Assembly: GCA_905221615.1 (NCBI GenBank)
Contig: CAJNDT010000935.1
Location: 1,084,478 to 1,148,477 of the forward strand
Length of the DNA stretch: 64,000 nt
Source of the DNA: Symbiodinium sp. CCMP2592
Taxonomy: Eukaryota; Sar; Dinophyceae; Suessiales; Symbiodiniaceae
Reading direction: 5' to 3'
Part shown: piece by piece, positions 11,500 to 24,639 of the stretch
How the letters are laid out: the number at the start of each line of letters is the position of its first letter
Position numbering within the stretch: position 1 is the first letter of the stretch
Translations under genes and position numbers: made by a program
The notes under the pieces: model-generated
What the model was told of the DNA's origin: nothing
The model's database searches: none
Seen by the model: the letters and a program-made list of their open reading frames with translations, nothing else

Positions 11500-13175
11500 G
11501 CGATAGGCCGGCTACGCAGTGGTACTAGAGGAACAGGTTCAGCGACTTGGCCTGGGAGCGGCCACAGCGCAAGCACCGCAAGAGGTAGTTGAGCGAGGCC
11601 ACAGCAGCCTGAGCAGTGCCCGCGACGGCTGCACGGGCTTGGGCGCTCGGGACGCCGCTCAGTCGGAGAAAGCATGTTCCAACTTGGATCCGGGATGTAA
11701 CATCGCCTAGATATGACATGCCGCAGGCTCGTTGTGAAGTGGCTGCGACATGGCCGCAACGTGTATGTCGTCAGTCAGCAACCTATTCACTCTCCGTCCA
11801 CCTGACAACCTCCAGCACCCGCCGTAGCCCAGCAACGCGCCAAAAAAAGGGTTCAAAATTCCCTCACTCCTGCATCCTACGACCTTCGACATCGAGAAAG
11901 TATGCCGACGGCAGCGAGTCTCGACATCTGTTCTTTTCCGGGGCACAGCACAGCAGGGCCGAGCGCCGTGCAGACAGGCGCAAGGAGGCCATGCGTCAGG
12001 TTCGAGGTGCGGAACACGTAGACTTGGCCAAGCTTCAGCCATGGAGCAACAGTTTGTTGCTGTTGGTGCTGACATTCGGTAAAGGAGTATCAGAGTATCA
12101 ACACCTGGGGCTGCCCAGATTGAAATCAAGTATCCGCCGAGCAAATGAATGAGTCTGGATGGCTGTTCCTCCAAGAGAGCCAGAAGCTACCGGATCCAGT
12201 GGCACCATACAAAAGAGTATGCAATGTCTGCCTGCTGTGTTTGGAGATACAGACACACACACACACACAAACATACACACATGCATGCATGAATGAATAC
12301 ATACATGCATAGATGCACTCACTCATGCATTAATACAAACCCAGAGCGGGAATTGCAAAGTGCAACTTGCTGCACGGGTTGCGGTGTTCGGTGCACAGCC
12401 CCGCGGACACCATGAACTCCAATACCTTCGCTGCAAGCAGCAGGAATTCACTCCAAGAAGGCCGCAGCTACCGACATTATTAGGGCTCATGGAACGAAAC
12501 AAAGCAGGCAAAACGACATGCAGCAGGAGAGGCCTAGTCACCATGTACACATGAGAAGAACACCCGAGCGTCTCTGGAGACATGTCTAGCACCAGTGTCA
12601 TCATGGACGGCCTTTTGCGACTGCTGAGGCACACGCGGCGAAACGTGCAGAAGCGCGATGTCGTAGCTTCAACACCATGAGTAATTTAGCTTTTTCACAA
12701 GACACCGGCCTCTCTGCACCAGCGCCTTCGAGCCAATCGCGAGCACGCTCTTCGTGCTCAAAGTGTCAATTCAGAAGTTGCCTCTTGTTGTGCCCTTGTC
12801 CCACCCTCGTGATGCAAACTTCGGACACACCATTGGTGCCCGGTGTGCATCAGACCATTCCCAAAGTCTTCACAAACCTTTACGATCTACTTCGGGACTT
12901 CGGGCTCTACATTTTCTGGTGAAACTGCTGCTCCGGAGGCAGTCCAACTCTTGACATTGAGACCTACCGGGCCCACATTGGCAACCCAGAAACTCACAAC
13001 GCACCTTCCATGCAACAAATCGATCAGGATGGGTTGGCTCTTCGACGGAACATGTGCCCCTCTGAAGCGTCCAACTACGTTCAAGAACCTGAAACACAGC
13101 AGGAGATTACACAAAGCATATTCCAACAGATTCCCACACTGCACTTCGATCTATGGCACTTCTGCAGCAGTCCAT
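11500..13175. other. No supported gene; CA and ATGC/ATAC microsatellite
   Basis: A dinucleotide CA run at about 12252-12270 leads into degenerate ATGC/ATAC/ATGA tetranucleotide repeats up to about 12335. Frames of up to 178 codons exist, but I recognise no domain. A minus-strand segment at about 12995-12955 (LNVKSWTASG) could be a degenerate strand of the neighbouring Kelch gene; I do not include it there. Confidence 0.35.
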
Positions 13176-13179
13176 GGAA

Positions 13180-15956
13180 GCAACTGGCCTAATCGCATGG
13201 GTGCACTCCATGTCTTCGTGGAGGGGTCGAAGCACTCAAAGGTTTCCAGGGGCACCTGGTGAAGCACTTCGGTGTGTTATGGTTGAAAAGCAGCTATCAG
13301 CTGTCGGTCCTGCCTTGCCATCGATGCCCCCTGCGACATAAACCTTTCCATTGAGCACGAAAGATGTGTGCGCTATTCGCGGGAACGCCATGGGCGGAAG
13401 CTCCTGACACGAACAAACTCGGAAAGCAACAGACCACTGTCGGAAAAAATGTGCTGACTCAGCTGCACCTGCCAGGTTTGCCGCTTGACATCAAAAACCT
13501 GCACGGTGGTCCGACGCAGTTCGCACTTGGAAGACAGAGCTGATATGAGCTGCTTCATGTCTGCAGTCTCTCCTGCAAGCTGATTCGTTTCACAGGTGGC
13601 TTCCGCGGTAAAAGCATCGCCTCCCCGGATTGCAGCACAGCATCGCCATCAGAGCCACCGGTGACCTTTGCCACTGTTGAACTCAATAAACTTCACAAGT
13701 ATATGCTTCGACAACGAAATCCCAGTTGGGCTGGGACGACGCTGCCTTTTCTTGGAGTGGGTTCTGTAGCTATGCCGGAGTAGGTACTGCAGTCCATGCT
13801 CTACATCAGCCAACAACACTCACAACACATCTGGCTGAAGAAGAGTAGGCTAGCAAAATATGACTCACACGGTAGCCCAAACTAGCAGCCAACTGAAGTA
13901 CACCTTAAACCTTAAACCGTCTCCAAACAGATGCCCGGCCACATAGATGAAGTTTTCGCCATTCTCATCCTGCACGCACATTTCGAAATCTGCCCAAACT
14001 GTCAGAAATGCCCATCCAGCCACTTCGCTGCGGGAGTACCACTCGCCATTCGCACAGAGTCCGATCGTCTTGGCGCCAAAACAAAGCAAAAGCCCTGAAT
14101 CCCTGGAAAATGCCCGGCCTGCATCAGGCAAGCTCCTGCCCCGATGCGGCCCGTGGACATCGGAGGAGCCTCAAGCCACCTTTCGGTGAAAGAGCACTCT
14201 GAAGGTTAGCGACTGATCCCCGAGCTAGCAAGGCTGGGGCAGTGCCAGCTGGAGATCCCACAACAAAGGCAAGGCAACATGACGGGCGCGCCTCTCACAG
14301 TAGAGCTCGAAGGCCTCGGAAGGCCGAATGAAGTCGTCACGGGGTCTCGATGTGCTACCCGTAGCTTGGGCTCGCAGTCGATGGCAACCCCTGGTCCTGC
14401 CCCACCCCGGAGCCCGCGGAGCCCGGAGCCTCCACAGAGCTGTGCGCGCGAGGCCGGTCCACCTTCACTTGCCGCTGCTGACCTTCACAGGAAGATTCAG
14501 GAAGACATCCTGTAGAGTCGATTGCCGCTGGATGAGCTGAAAGCCCGCGCACCACGCATCAATTCATTCAGGTGCACACGGAAGGGCCTTCGAAGCACCA
14601 AGTGGTTAAAAGGTTAAACTATAAACTGGTGAGGAAGGTGGAAACGCTGTTAAGCTATGGACATCCGAACTCCTGCCTTTGTTGCCACTAGTTGAACCAG
14701 GGCTCTGCAGCTATACCTGCCCCTTCAACCCCCAATCACAACTGTCGCTGCATCATGCTGGTGCAGGCTTGCTTCCCAGTTCGTGTTCCAGAGCAACAAC
14801 CACTATCCGCGCACCTCCGATAGCATAGATGCAATTCTGGACAGCCACCTGAGGCGTTTCAACACGACACATCATGCTGAGCTGCCCTGGCCTCACCAGA
14901 CTTGCACTAGAAAGCCTGTCTCACTGCAGTACAGCCACCATGCAGTGATACGATCGGGGCACGTTCATAGGATCTATGTGTGAGCTCCAGCTGTTGCTCC
15001 TGCCAGAGCAGTCTTGACATGCCAGGAGCATGCAGGACAGCGGTCGCAGCGAGGACCACATCAACTTCAATTTACGTGAACCCCGAGTCAAACTCTGAGC
15101 CCTGGCTCTGGCTCTGGCCGGTCAGATCCCAGCCTGGGATCGTAGATCTCCGCCGCGGATAGGTCCCGTATGCCATCGAAGCCCCCAGCCACATAGATGC
15201 GGCCATCTGCCACTGCGGCAGCATGCATGGTCCGCCTCAGCCATGTCCAGGCGCAACACAATCAATGTGGCAACGTGGAGCATGCAAAAGCTGTTGATGC
15301 ATCATGATCACGACATATCACGCCTCACTGGCAGTCAAGGCTCTTGATGTTCATCGGCGGCTTTGTGAACCACTGATCCCACTGTCCGGCCTGGGACAGC
15401 ACAGGCACAATTCCCACGGTACCAAACCTTCAGAGCCCGCCCCCGGCCTTGGGCTCGAAGACCTCGAAGGTGTTCAGCGTACGCCCGTCGGCACTGCCTG
15501 CGTCGGCGTTCAGTCCGACAAAGCAGGGAGCTGGCCATGGTTGGCCTCCCATCACGTAGATTTTCCCATCGAGCTCCGACGCAGAAGCATAGGTCCGTCT
15601 GGCCAGCATCGGCGGCAGCTCCTTGTGGAACGCCCCCCCCCCCCTTTCGGCCATCTCCCCGTGGGAATTTTTGTCTCCAACCCGGTGCCTTCCACTCACC
15701 CCGGTCTTCGGGATCTTCGGGGTTCTCGGAGGGACGGAAAGACTCCACGACTTTCAGCCTCGCGAAGGCTTGCAGGAGCAGGGAAGCGAATCCCGACTGC
15801 GGACTCAGCTGAAGCCCAGAACCTAGCACAAGCTGCGACCGCAGCCGTGACGATCCCGAAACCAAAAATAGGAATGTACAGGATGCAGGCAGGGGCGGCA
15901 GGGACTCCCGGGCCAAGAAACGGCATCTCGCCGTCGTGACCACCGAACAAGTACGC
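13180..15956 (-). CDS. Kelch-repeat beta-propeller protein built from very small exons
   Basis: Successive minus-strand exons carry Kelch blades, each with a hydrophobic strand ending GG and a strand of the E-F-P-W type. In transcription order: 15956-15930 AYLFGGHDG; 15621-15546 ELPPMLARRTYASASELDG then KIYVMGG; 15497-15448 TLNTFEVFEPK; 15235-15134 RTMHAAAVADGRIYVAGG; 14848-14815 VAVQNCIYAIGG; 13969-13935 DENGENFIYVAG; about 13660-13630 VTGGSDGDAV; 13498-13469 VFDVKRQTWQ; 13403-13314 AHTSFVLNGKVYVAGGIDGK; 13255 to about 13190 LETFECFDPSTKTWS. The last two join exactly across a 58-base GC-AG intron. Most other donors fit GC too. Kelch propellers bind partner proteins, often as adaptors; no BTB or F-box partner domain is visible here. 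The N- and C-termini are not identified, so the span is a minimum. Confidence 0.8.
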
Positions 15957-15959
15957 CTG

Positions 15960-18900
15960 CATGGCAAGCAGCCGCTTGATGCCAAAAGTCTGAATGAAAT
16001 GGGACAAACGTTCGCAGACAATGGCCCAATGATCACAAGGTCTGCCTCCCCATCCAAGACACTGCTGGCGATGCCACCGCGACCCAACACATCGGAGATC
16101 AGCCGCTTTGCCAGCGCCATTGCACGAATGGAAGGCCCAGCTACGAAGTTGACAGAAATACTTGCAAAGCTTGGCAGGGCGTTTGCTGTTGCTTGTGCTG
16201 CATGTTGTTGCTTCTGCACGGTTGGTGTGAGCACCTGTTGAGACCCGATGTTTTATGAGAGGACACGGGGGAGAGCTTGAGTGAGCTGCAATCGATCCTG
16301 CAACGTGCCAGTAGCTGCAGGGGCAAACTTGCAAGGCAAGCTTCTGCACTAAGTGCTACAAGGGGGCGATGTACGATTTCCATCGAAAGCCAAAGCAACC
16401 TCGGCTTGGCGAAACACAGCTGAAACGCTCCGAAGAGGCTACTGGGCGGCTCCCTGCAACCAGACAGCTGTTCGTCCAGACTCTGCCTCCTCGGAGGACC
16501 CGTAAAGCTCACCCGTCCAGCGGCCTGGCAAACGGGCAACGTGTTCGCGGAACTCCGAGAATGCACAGCTAGTTGAAAACCGGAATCTGAATAGCCTCAC
16601 TGCGGGTTGCGAAGCTCCAGTGCAAGCTCAGCAAATACTTTTCAAATCGGTGAGACCCGCCAGGACGAGGGCTTGGATCTTGAACCTTCCTCAACTTTCT
16701 GGTACGGTCTGACGAGCGAACACCTAAACTCTTCAACCGTCTACTGCTCCCTGCCGACAGCCTCTGAAAATAGTATGGGAAACTGGCCGTGGAAGCACCA
16801 CGTCACCAGAGATGTTGGATCCCAAAGCCCACTCCGGCCCAAGGGCAGATTTCACGTAGGGGTTTTGGCATCCATACATTCACAAGCGACTTCGGGAGTT
16901 GAGCCCATCACACCGACTCGAGCCGAGCATGCCGCGCAGCAGGCAAAGCCCTCCCGATGTTCAGCATGACGAAACCTCCCCTCAGAGTCCTTCGACTCAC
17001 AAGCGCTGCACAGGTGACACCCACAAACGAATATGCAGATGATTGGTGTCAGAATATGCCTGAAAGGAGCACCAGACGGAATACGGAGCATAAGCGCTAA
17101 TGACATGCCAGGCTGAACAGCAACCCTTGCGACTCGGTTACAGCCGTCCTTTCCCGGCCTCCTTGGCAATCTGCGTTGTCGTAGAAATCAGCTTCGAACA
17201 CTCTCCAGGTTCCTGCCACTGTGGCTTTCTCGAAAGATTTGAACCATGCACTCGTTCAACGGGCTGCCTGGAAGGAAGTCTGCGTTCAGCAAGCGATAAG
17301 CGGTCCGCGCACCTGCAATCCAGTAGCTTGCACATCGAAACCAGGGAGCACTGAAGGATAACAGAAACCGTTGGAGTACCTTTTCCTGCTGCAGCTGCAG
17401 CCTGCCTGACAACATTCCAACCTTCAGCAGCTGCACCTTGTGGCGTGGAACGGCAGCTTGCAGCGTCGGCACTGAGAACTCCAAGCGAACATCTGCCAGC
17501 CATATAAGATTCACGGTAGATGAAGGGTGCAAGTTGGGCAAACACCCGAGGCTTGTTGCAACCGAACAGTCGTCATGGGGCGCTGTGCTGGCAGAAAGTG
17601 ACGGCTCAGAATCTTAGTATGGCAGTAACAACAATATCACAGGAGTGTCCTGCCATGCCCAAGCACACTCGAGCACGTGAGAAACGCAGTAAACCATGCG
17701 TTGCATGCTTATCACCGACATCCGACTGGCCTCAAATGGATGTAGCCCTCGAGCCCTTCCTTCAGCGCCCTGACCGTCCCGAGGACCGAGACTCTTCAAA
17801 CACGAACACTCTCGCCACATGACTACGGTCAAACGGTTGGGCCCAGTAGATGCAGCAGTCTGCCGCGCAACGGATGCGAAGGCTCAGTGCCAACAGCGAG
17901 TTTCCGAATTTCCCACAGGCCAAACCTGGAGCTCGAGCGCTGCGCACTCAAGCCCCATTCCTGCCTGCAGGGAAGGAAGTCTTCCTTGCCATGGGCAAGT
18001 CCTGACCAGTCTTTTTGGATTTTGACATTTCCCCTCTGCACCATGAGGGGACCTTCCTTGCGTGAACGAACACAGAATTCATCTATAGAACTCATGTTGG
18101 GCAGCAGGCGGTCGTGCCTTTTGCTATCGCAGCTGGAAGGAGTTCGGCGCTGTCACCGATCCTGGCCGTTCCGGACCAAGACGTTGCCCACGTGCGCCTT
18201 GTGCCCAAGCGCAAACCCTCCCTGCCTGGCAGGGGCGCGCTGACCCGCCGGGCACCCCTTCGCCTCCGCCGATCGCTGAGGCTGCAGTACAACAGTTGGC
18301 TGGCCGCTTCATCCATGCTCGGTCGTGCTGTCTGCTCCAGCAAATGAGCTTTCGAATTGCTCACCAAACTACCCTCAAGTTCCTCAACCCCCGTCCTCCT
18401 TTCAGCCAGTCAGTCAGTGATCAGCAGTGCCAGTCCCAGACCCGCACAAAAAGTACTCCTGACTGCTGACGCACCTTTCAATTCCTTCGCCCAGAGATAG
18501 CTTTCCTAGTTGACGAGCGGCCTGGCACCGGATCGTTGGCACCGGCTGCAAGCCGAAGCAGGAGACACGGATGAAGCCTTCCTTACGCATCAATGTCTCC
18601 GCAGAGGCATGGATGAAGCATGCACCAGTCACGTTGATTCCGTTGACATATCGACATGCCGATTGGGGTCGCCAAGCACGAAAAGACTCGCCGAATCTCC
18701 CGAAGCTCCCTCGAACTGAGCGCACACGCATACACCCGACACACAAACTACGCCATCAAAGCCTGGTTTTGCGAAAGGTGCCCAAAATCATTGGGCTTTT
18801 CATGCCACTGACTCCTACTGATATATAGATACAGTGATGCTCAAATGACTGGCACGGTTGTGGCTACATGATCATGTCAACGTTCGAAGCAGCTGCTGCA

Positions 18901-21900
18901 AAAAAGCCATACAACTGACCAAGTGTGCAGTACAGCATCAAATCCTGCCCGGAGTGATTCACAGGACCTGGCTGGTAAGCTTTTGGATAGGATTTTTGTG
19001 TGTTGGGGGGCAAACTAGACTGTCCGGAACCCAAACATGACGTTTGATCTGATGACTCTATTGAGCCTGCGCGGAAGTCAGCAGCTTTGCACAGCACTTG
19101 CGCGTTCAGCAAAAACACTAGCTGTAGAACGGCCATGCAGCAGGTGACACACGACACCCTCCTAAAGCCAGTGCTGTCTGCAAGTGAAGGTGGCAGTTGC
19201 AGAGTCGGGTTCCGGGATTCTGACCGATTTACCCTAAGAAACTATGGCACCGGCACCTATCGGCAGTAATGACGTCACATTCTTTAATGTTTTGCACCTC
19301 TGTCGGCTTGAACGAAGTGGGGGAGCATTGCAACCCATGCGAAGCAGGTTTAACGTTTACATGCTCACGGCCTCTGAAAGCTGTCTCCTTCCAACAGAGC
19401 AGGCACTGCGAGACGTACCTGGGCACGTCGCAGCCTACGGGGCCTTAAACAAGTTGCAGCACTGTACTTTCCTAAGGATGCCTCGAGTATACCAGGCTAG
19501 CGGCTAATGCACGGTTTGGAGCTTTAGCCTGGTTCGTCTAGTTCGAAGATTGGTAAAGGCACGGCGTGCCTGCACCCTTGGCTAGTTACTGCTGCTTACA
19601 TGACAAGCGCAAGAGCTCCTGCCAGATGCACCCAACAGACGCCAGCAAACGAAAAACACGCTGCAGCCTGCTTATTGCTCTCTTATACGTCCACGGACAA
19701 CGGTCTGAGTGCATGACGGTGAGACCCCCAACAACAGCAGATACTTCAGAAGCTGGGCAATTCGCAGCCACCTCGGCTAATCGAATTTCAATACAGCATG
19801 GCTCGCCTTTCAGGTTAAGCTGGGGGAAACTTCCAGCGGACAACAATCGCAAACATGGGCGCGGCGAACCCAAACACATGCTTCACAGCTTTGTCTCCTC
19901 GTGCGGCTCGGGCAGTCTATCGGTGCCCGCAATCAACGATTTCCAACTAGCAAGCCGGAGGGTAGGAAACAAGCATTTACGATCGTGATCCAAAACATGG
20001 TGCCCGGCTGCAACTGCGAAAAGCAGGGGTGCGGCGAGATGCCGCCTGCATGCACACTCGTCGACACCACGCTCGGAAACTACGAAAGACTGCGCCTTCC
20101 GCATCTCATTCCATGGTGTCCGCGCCACAGGCTTGAGCGAGCAATTGGCCCAGGAGGTTCACACAGGTAAGGTCAACTTCTGCCTGGCAATCCAGCCCAA
20201 TGCCCTGGCCCTAGATGCCTGCTGGGTGATATGCCAAGCCTGAAGCACGCTACGTCATTTTCTTTGCCGCTGATGGACCGGTTCCGAGACTTCCTCTACG
20301 GGACAAGGTCAGCTGCGCAAATGCCGGTTACAAGCAGCTTTGGAACCGACACCACACTTCCAGGTCGTGATGCTGTTACAGTCAATACAATGAAAAATGG
20401 CTGCTTTCAGGGACTGAAAATAACGGAGCATTACGACGATGCTACGCGGAATGGGGCACGGTTCATGTGCCAGCGTGCATTTGGGAGCTCAGTGCTCGCG
20501 CGGAGCTCCGTGGGCGATGTCCTCGAGTTGGCCGGAAGAACATGGGCCAACGAACAGGATGCTGGACTGTAGAAGCCATTAACCGTGCAGATTGAAATTT
20601 CGACAAGGGTCTTCTTTGAGCATCTTGGCTTTCCTCAGTTGGACAAAGCCCAGCCGACTGCGGAAAAGAACCAACTCAACCTGCCATGCTACGGACCAAC
20701 GTCGAATAAATCAGTGCTGTCGCGTCTAGCCTTTATCACCAAAATCTGAAAATCTCAACACGGCGCTGACTTGTGCGACTAAGGTTGCACCTGGTAAGTT
20801 TTCAAACATAACATGCTGGCATGTTGCCAACCGTTCATGAACTGGTAACCGCTTCGATGTTATCTTACTCTTGAAGCATCTTGGCGCTTCTATTCTTGCT
20901 GTTGCACCGGTTTGATTTCAATCATTGCTGCTGTCAAGGGCACTGATGGTGCTGGTGCTATTGATGTGGAGATGGATTCTGAAACGAACTGCCGTTGGTG
21001 GTTTTTTTGGTGATGCTCCTAGATGCTCCTAGTATACATGTGCTGCTGGTGAATGATCTTCATACATCTTGTGAAGCAGGGGGCTGCGCCAACATCCAAC
21101 CATTCTGCACCTCCAAATAGGCCGCGGTAATGGCAAAAGTGCTGGTCCTTTGCTGAATTCGTCGCGCATCACATGCAGCCGTCCTGTACACGGCAACCGT
21201 TAAACACTCTTACCGAAGTCCCACCATCCTGTTCATACCGAGCCACAGGAACGTCAAAGGAGTTGACAACATCGAAAAGAATCGGGCCTCTTGGGCCGTC
21301 ATCGAATGGTCCTGCACAAGAAGGATCATCGCACTACATGTAGACAGGTTTGCAAAGTATTGCCACAACCCGGTGCGACCTTTGCGAGAGCTTTCTTCAT
21401 GGCGAGCGCGTCTTCATTTGCATGCTGTGCATGGTGTGCGGCCTGCATTCAAGTTCCAACATGGATCCGTCCGAACTACGGTGACTCTTCCCGACCACCG
21501 AGCCTCCTCCACGGTGTAGTTGAACGATGTGCGGGGAGCACAGAGGAAGTTATTGGATTTGACCTTCGAGGTCTGCATCGGCCAGCCGGCATCCTGCAAA
21601 TCATCAACAGCACTGCATTGGTGGTCTCCGGTGTTATGATGTACTTCCTGGTTCGGAATTCTGTCGGAGCTGCAAAAACTCAGCTGTATTTTTTCACTAC
21701 CTGTGATTGATGTGATTCGTGCGATTCTCTTAGCGTCCACGAATAGCGATATCAGGTCGTCTCGCCATGCCCCGCACTTGCAGGAGGCGTAATCGAGGAT
21801 TTGCATGGAATGGGACGTGCATGGGACTGGCATCTGGAGCTCACCCGCATGCCAAGCCAGTTTTGCTTGTCTGCAACACTCCATGCGTCACGTTCATTCA

Positions 21901-23680
21901 AAATCTATTTGGTGTTGCCTGGCTCGCCGGTGTCCGAGCACAGGAAGCGGAGCAGCCTGGGAGGTGGAGATCTCGCCCCAAGTCGGCGCAAGGAAGCCTT
22001 GTGTGCACACGTGCTGGCGTGCCCCCACAGCCGCAGCTGTAGAGGCATGTAGACGCGAATGGCGCGGAGCTTGCGAATGTTTGCAGATCAGGTCAGCAGG
22101 ACGTCTCTTCGTGGCATAGTGCGAGCTGCACAAAATGTGGACGGCAATGCGTGACAGCAGCTCGGCATTGTGTTCGAGCAAGCAAGCCAGACAGCGCACA
22201 ACTACCTCGTGGTTGGGGGATTGACGTACGGAACGGTGCAAGAGCAAAGGCAGCAACCGAGGGCCTGCTGGTCATCAGGGTCGGGGACGAAGTGGCTATC
22301 GCTTTCTGTGCCGCAACTCGTTCTTCCTCTGAGTTAGCATTGGTATTGTGGCGGCCTTGCAGCGTCGCGGAAAGGACGTGAACCAGACCTCTTGTACGAA
22401 CCGTCCACGCCGCGGTCCCAATGCATATGCTCAAAGTCAAAGAAGGCATGAGGCTGGCAAAAGGAGAGCTGTTCGGAAGAGTCAGCCCGTCGCTGAGGAA
22501 CGATGTTTCTCCATCAACGTTGGCTGTGCCGCTCGTTGGCTGTGCCACGGGAGAGAGGCGCCCCGGGGATCCCGGGGTACGAGCCTGCCCTGGACCATGT
22601 GTTACTGGCGCCCAGCAGGCCCGAGCCGCATCCCTAGGCATGGGCCCTGCCCCATCACAATGGGCCGCACGATTTTCTTGCAGCGGACTCAGCGGAAACA
22701 AAATTTGACGGAGTTTTTTTTCAGCGACGTTCTCATCCTGATTTGTTTCGGCGAAACCCCGCCTGCCCCCGTTGGAGACCAGTGACGCCATCCATATTTC
22801 TTGCCCGGACAATGTCCGCATGCGTGACGAAGGTCCAAGCCGAACTTACAGAAGGTTTCGAATATCCGAAACTCCCATGGCAGCCACGGCGGCACCGCCA
22901 GGAACTCTCAACAGCCTGGGCTCAAGCCCGTCGCTGCCGTCGCAGGTTCGCACCCCGCTAGCAAGCTCAGGGCGTGTGCTCGCAAGCTGGCGAGCGCCGG
23001 GATGACAGTCCATCGGCGCATGAGCACGGCATCTGCGGCCCTCTACGGCCACGGACTGCGTGCGCGAGCGAGTCGCCGGAGCGGCGTAAGCACTTGGTTG
23101 TCGAAGTACCCGCCCACATCGACTCCGAAGACCACGTCCGCGACCGCCTTGCTGGAGTTCGGTGAAAATGCGAAGTTTTTTTTTTCCTTCGTGATCGGCC
23201 CACAATCTCAGCTCTGGGGCCTAGCCTACCGCTACCGGATCGGAAGGCCTACAGGCTCAGGAAAGTCTCTGGATAAGAACGGCAATGGAATCAGATAATG
23301 CTGACCACCAAAGCCACCAGACAGACCTTTCCTGTTTAGGTCCCCGGCAGTCGGCCACAGACCGGAACACAAGCAGCCCGCGTAACCCATGGGCGAGCCA
23401 GGATTAGCGGCAGCCGTGCCCGGAAAGGAGCGGACGGACCGTAGTCTTGTAGAACAGACATCACAAGTTGTTCCGGTGTAGAAAAAAACACAAAAGAAAG
23501 AATAAAAAAAAAAATAAACTCACATGCAACGTTACGGGCAGCAGCAGCCAGCAGAGCTGCAAATTGAAGCGAAAGATCTGCGGCTCTGGTAATTGCACCG
23601 GAAGAACACGAATGTAGCCTGTCGAATAGTAGAAGCAAGCTTGGCGGGTACGGTTATTGCGCCAGACGGCGTAACCAGAA
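15960..23680. other. Long stretch without a supported gene
   Basis: About 7.7 kb with many short frames on both strands but no domain I can name. Minus-strand segments with protein-like composition include about 16090-16040 (SVLDGEADLVIIGPL, possibly the upstream Kelch strand), 19870-19590 and 23160-23050 (SKAVADVVFGVDVGGYF). The 242-codon minus frame at 22093-22821 shows no motif. It may hold introns or unrecognised exons of minus-strand genes. No tandem repeat or transposon end stands out. Confidence 0.3.
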
Positions 23681-23689
23681 GCATAGCGA

Positions 23690-23890
23690 AACAGGTCATG
23701 AATCACTGCGCACCGAACATGATCAGACCGAACATGACCAGCTCGGCGGCAGGACACATCTTCAACCGAGCACAGTGGCACGGTCTGTCCCTGGCACAAG
23801 TGCAAAGAACTGCAACGTCACATCACATTGAAAGCGGAGATGCCGAACTCAGCATCCGAGCGCTCCGACACGGCATCATAACGTACCCAT
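23690..23890 (-). repeat. Second, deleted copy of the retroelement fragment at 24.14-24.46 kb
   Basis: Bases from about 23695 to 23755 closely repeat those from about 24140 to 24200 (shared core GAACATGACCAGCTCGGCGG). Bases from about 23800 to 23880 repeat about 24344 to 24425 (shared core AACTGCA then CACATCACATTGAAAG). The offset grows from about 445 to about 545 bases, so this copy lacks roughly 100 bases present in the other. Both copies point the same way. Confidence 0.75.
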
Positions 23891-24139
23891 GGCATATGTG
23901 ATTCACCCCTAACAAAGAAACACGCAAAGCAAAACCAAGAGAACCCAGGAAACAAGGCAACACAGCGGACACAGTTTTGGTTTTAGGACCAATAAGGAGA
24001 AGAATTGACGCTCAGACCACTGAATGGAAGCACCAAAGGGGCTCAGCATTCAACAAACATTGCCAAAGTTGGGTTCCAAGCACGTTGCAACATGGTATAC
24101 TGTTGGTAACCAGCGCACCCAAAGGCATGACGATTTCAT

Positions 24140-24525
24140 CATGAATCACTGCACACCGAACATGATCAGAGGAAACATGACCAGCTCGGCGGCAGGAGAC
24201 AATCTTCTTTTTCTACGGAGCAGCCGCAGCCCGCTTCTGCACATGTCGCAACGTTTCCCTGCCGCCTCCAGCCAGGGCAAGACTTCCCGAGCCCCACTCA
24301 AGCTGCTACCCACAGCCATGCGAGTGGCACCCTTTGTCCATGCTGGCACATGTGTAAAGAACTGCATCGCCACATCACATTGAAAGAAGAGATGCCGAAC
24401 CGTTTCAGCATCCGAGCTGCCACACAGCCTACAAGATGGCGCCTTGCGCAAAGACACCGACACTACACCGACTTGGGCACTGGCACACAGGAGGCAGACC
24501 GCGGCAGACCTTTCGCGACTCAAGC
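24140..24525 (-). mobile_element. Non-LTR retrotransposon fragment, zinc-binding reverse-transcriptase C-terminus
   Basis: A minus-strand frame of about 125 codons contains CRLCGSSDAETVRHLFFQC followed by a Trp-bearing segment. The spacing Cys-x2-Cys-x8-His-x4-Cys with HLFFQC is the signature of the zf-RVT domain that follows reverse transcriptase in plant- and protist-type LINEs. No polymerase palm motif remains upstream, so this is a 5'-truncated relic. A partial copy lies 0.45 kb to the left. It belongs to a different LINE lineage from the fragments at 24.6-27 kb, whose motifs differ. Confidence 0.6.
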
Positions 24526-24639
24526 GTCCACCATCTTACTGGTAACGAACGTGCAGGCTTGTCGAAGATGACAAGTCGTTGCCGCAACGCGGGACAGGTG
24601 CGTTTTTCAGGCCGCGTGCGAGGCGCGCTGCGGCTCAAC

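Noticed and set aside
11229-11759. 176-codon minus-strand and 77-codon plus-strand frames rich in Val or Leu
   Set aside because: They are translations of the triplet microsatellite and have no complexity outside it.
22093-22821. Minus-strand frame of 242 codons
   Set aside because: No motif, no domain, composition of GC-rich chance frames. Other frames in the same stretch are equally open.
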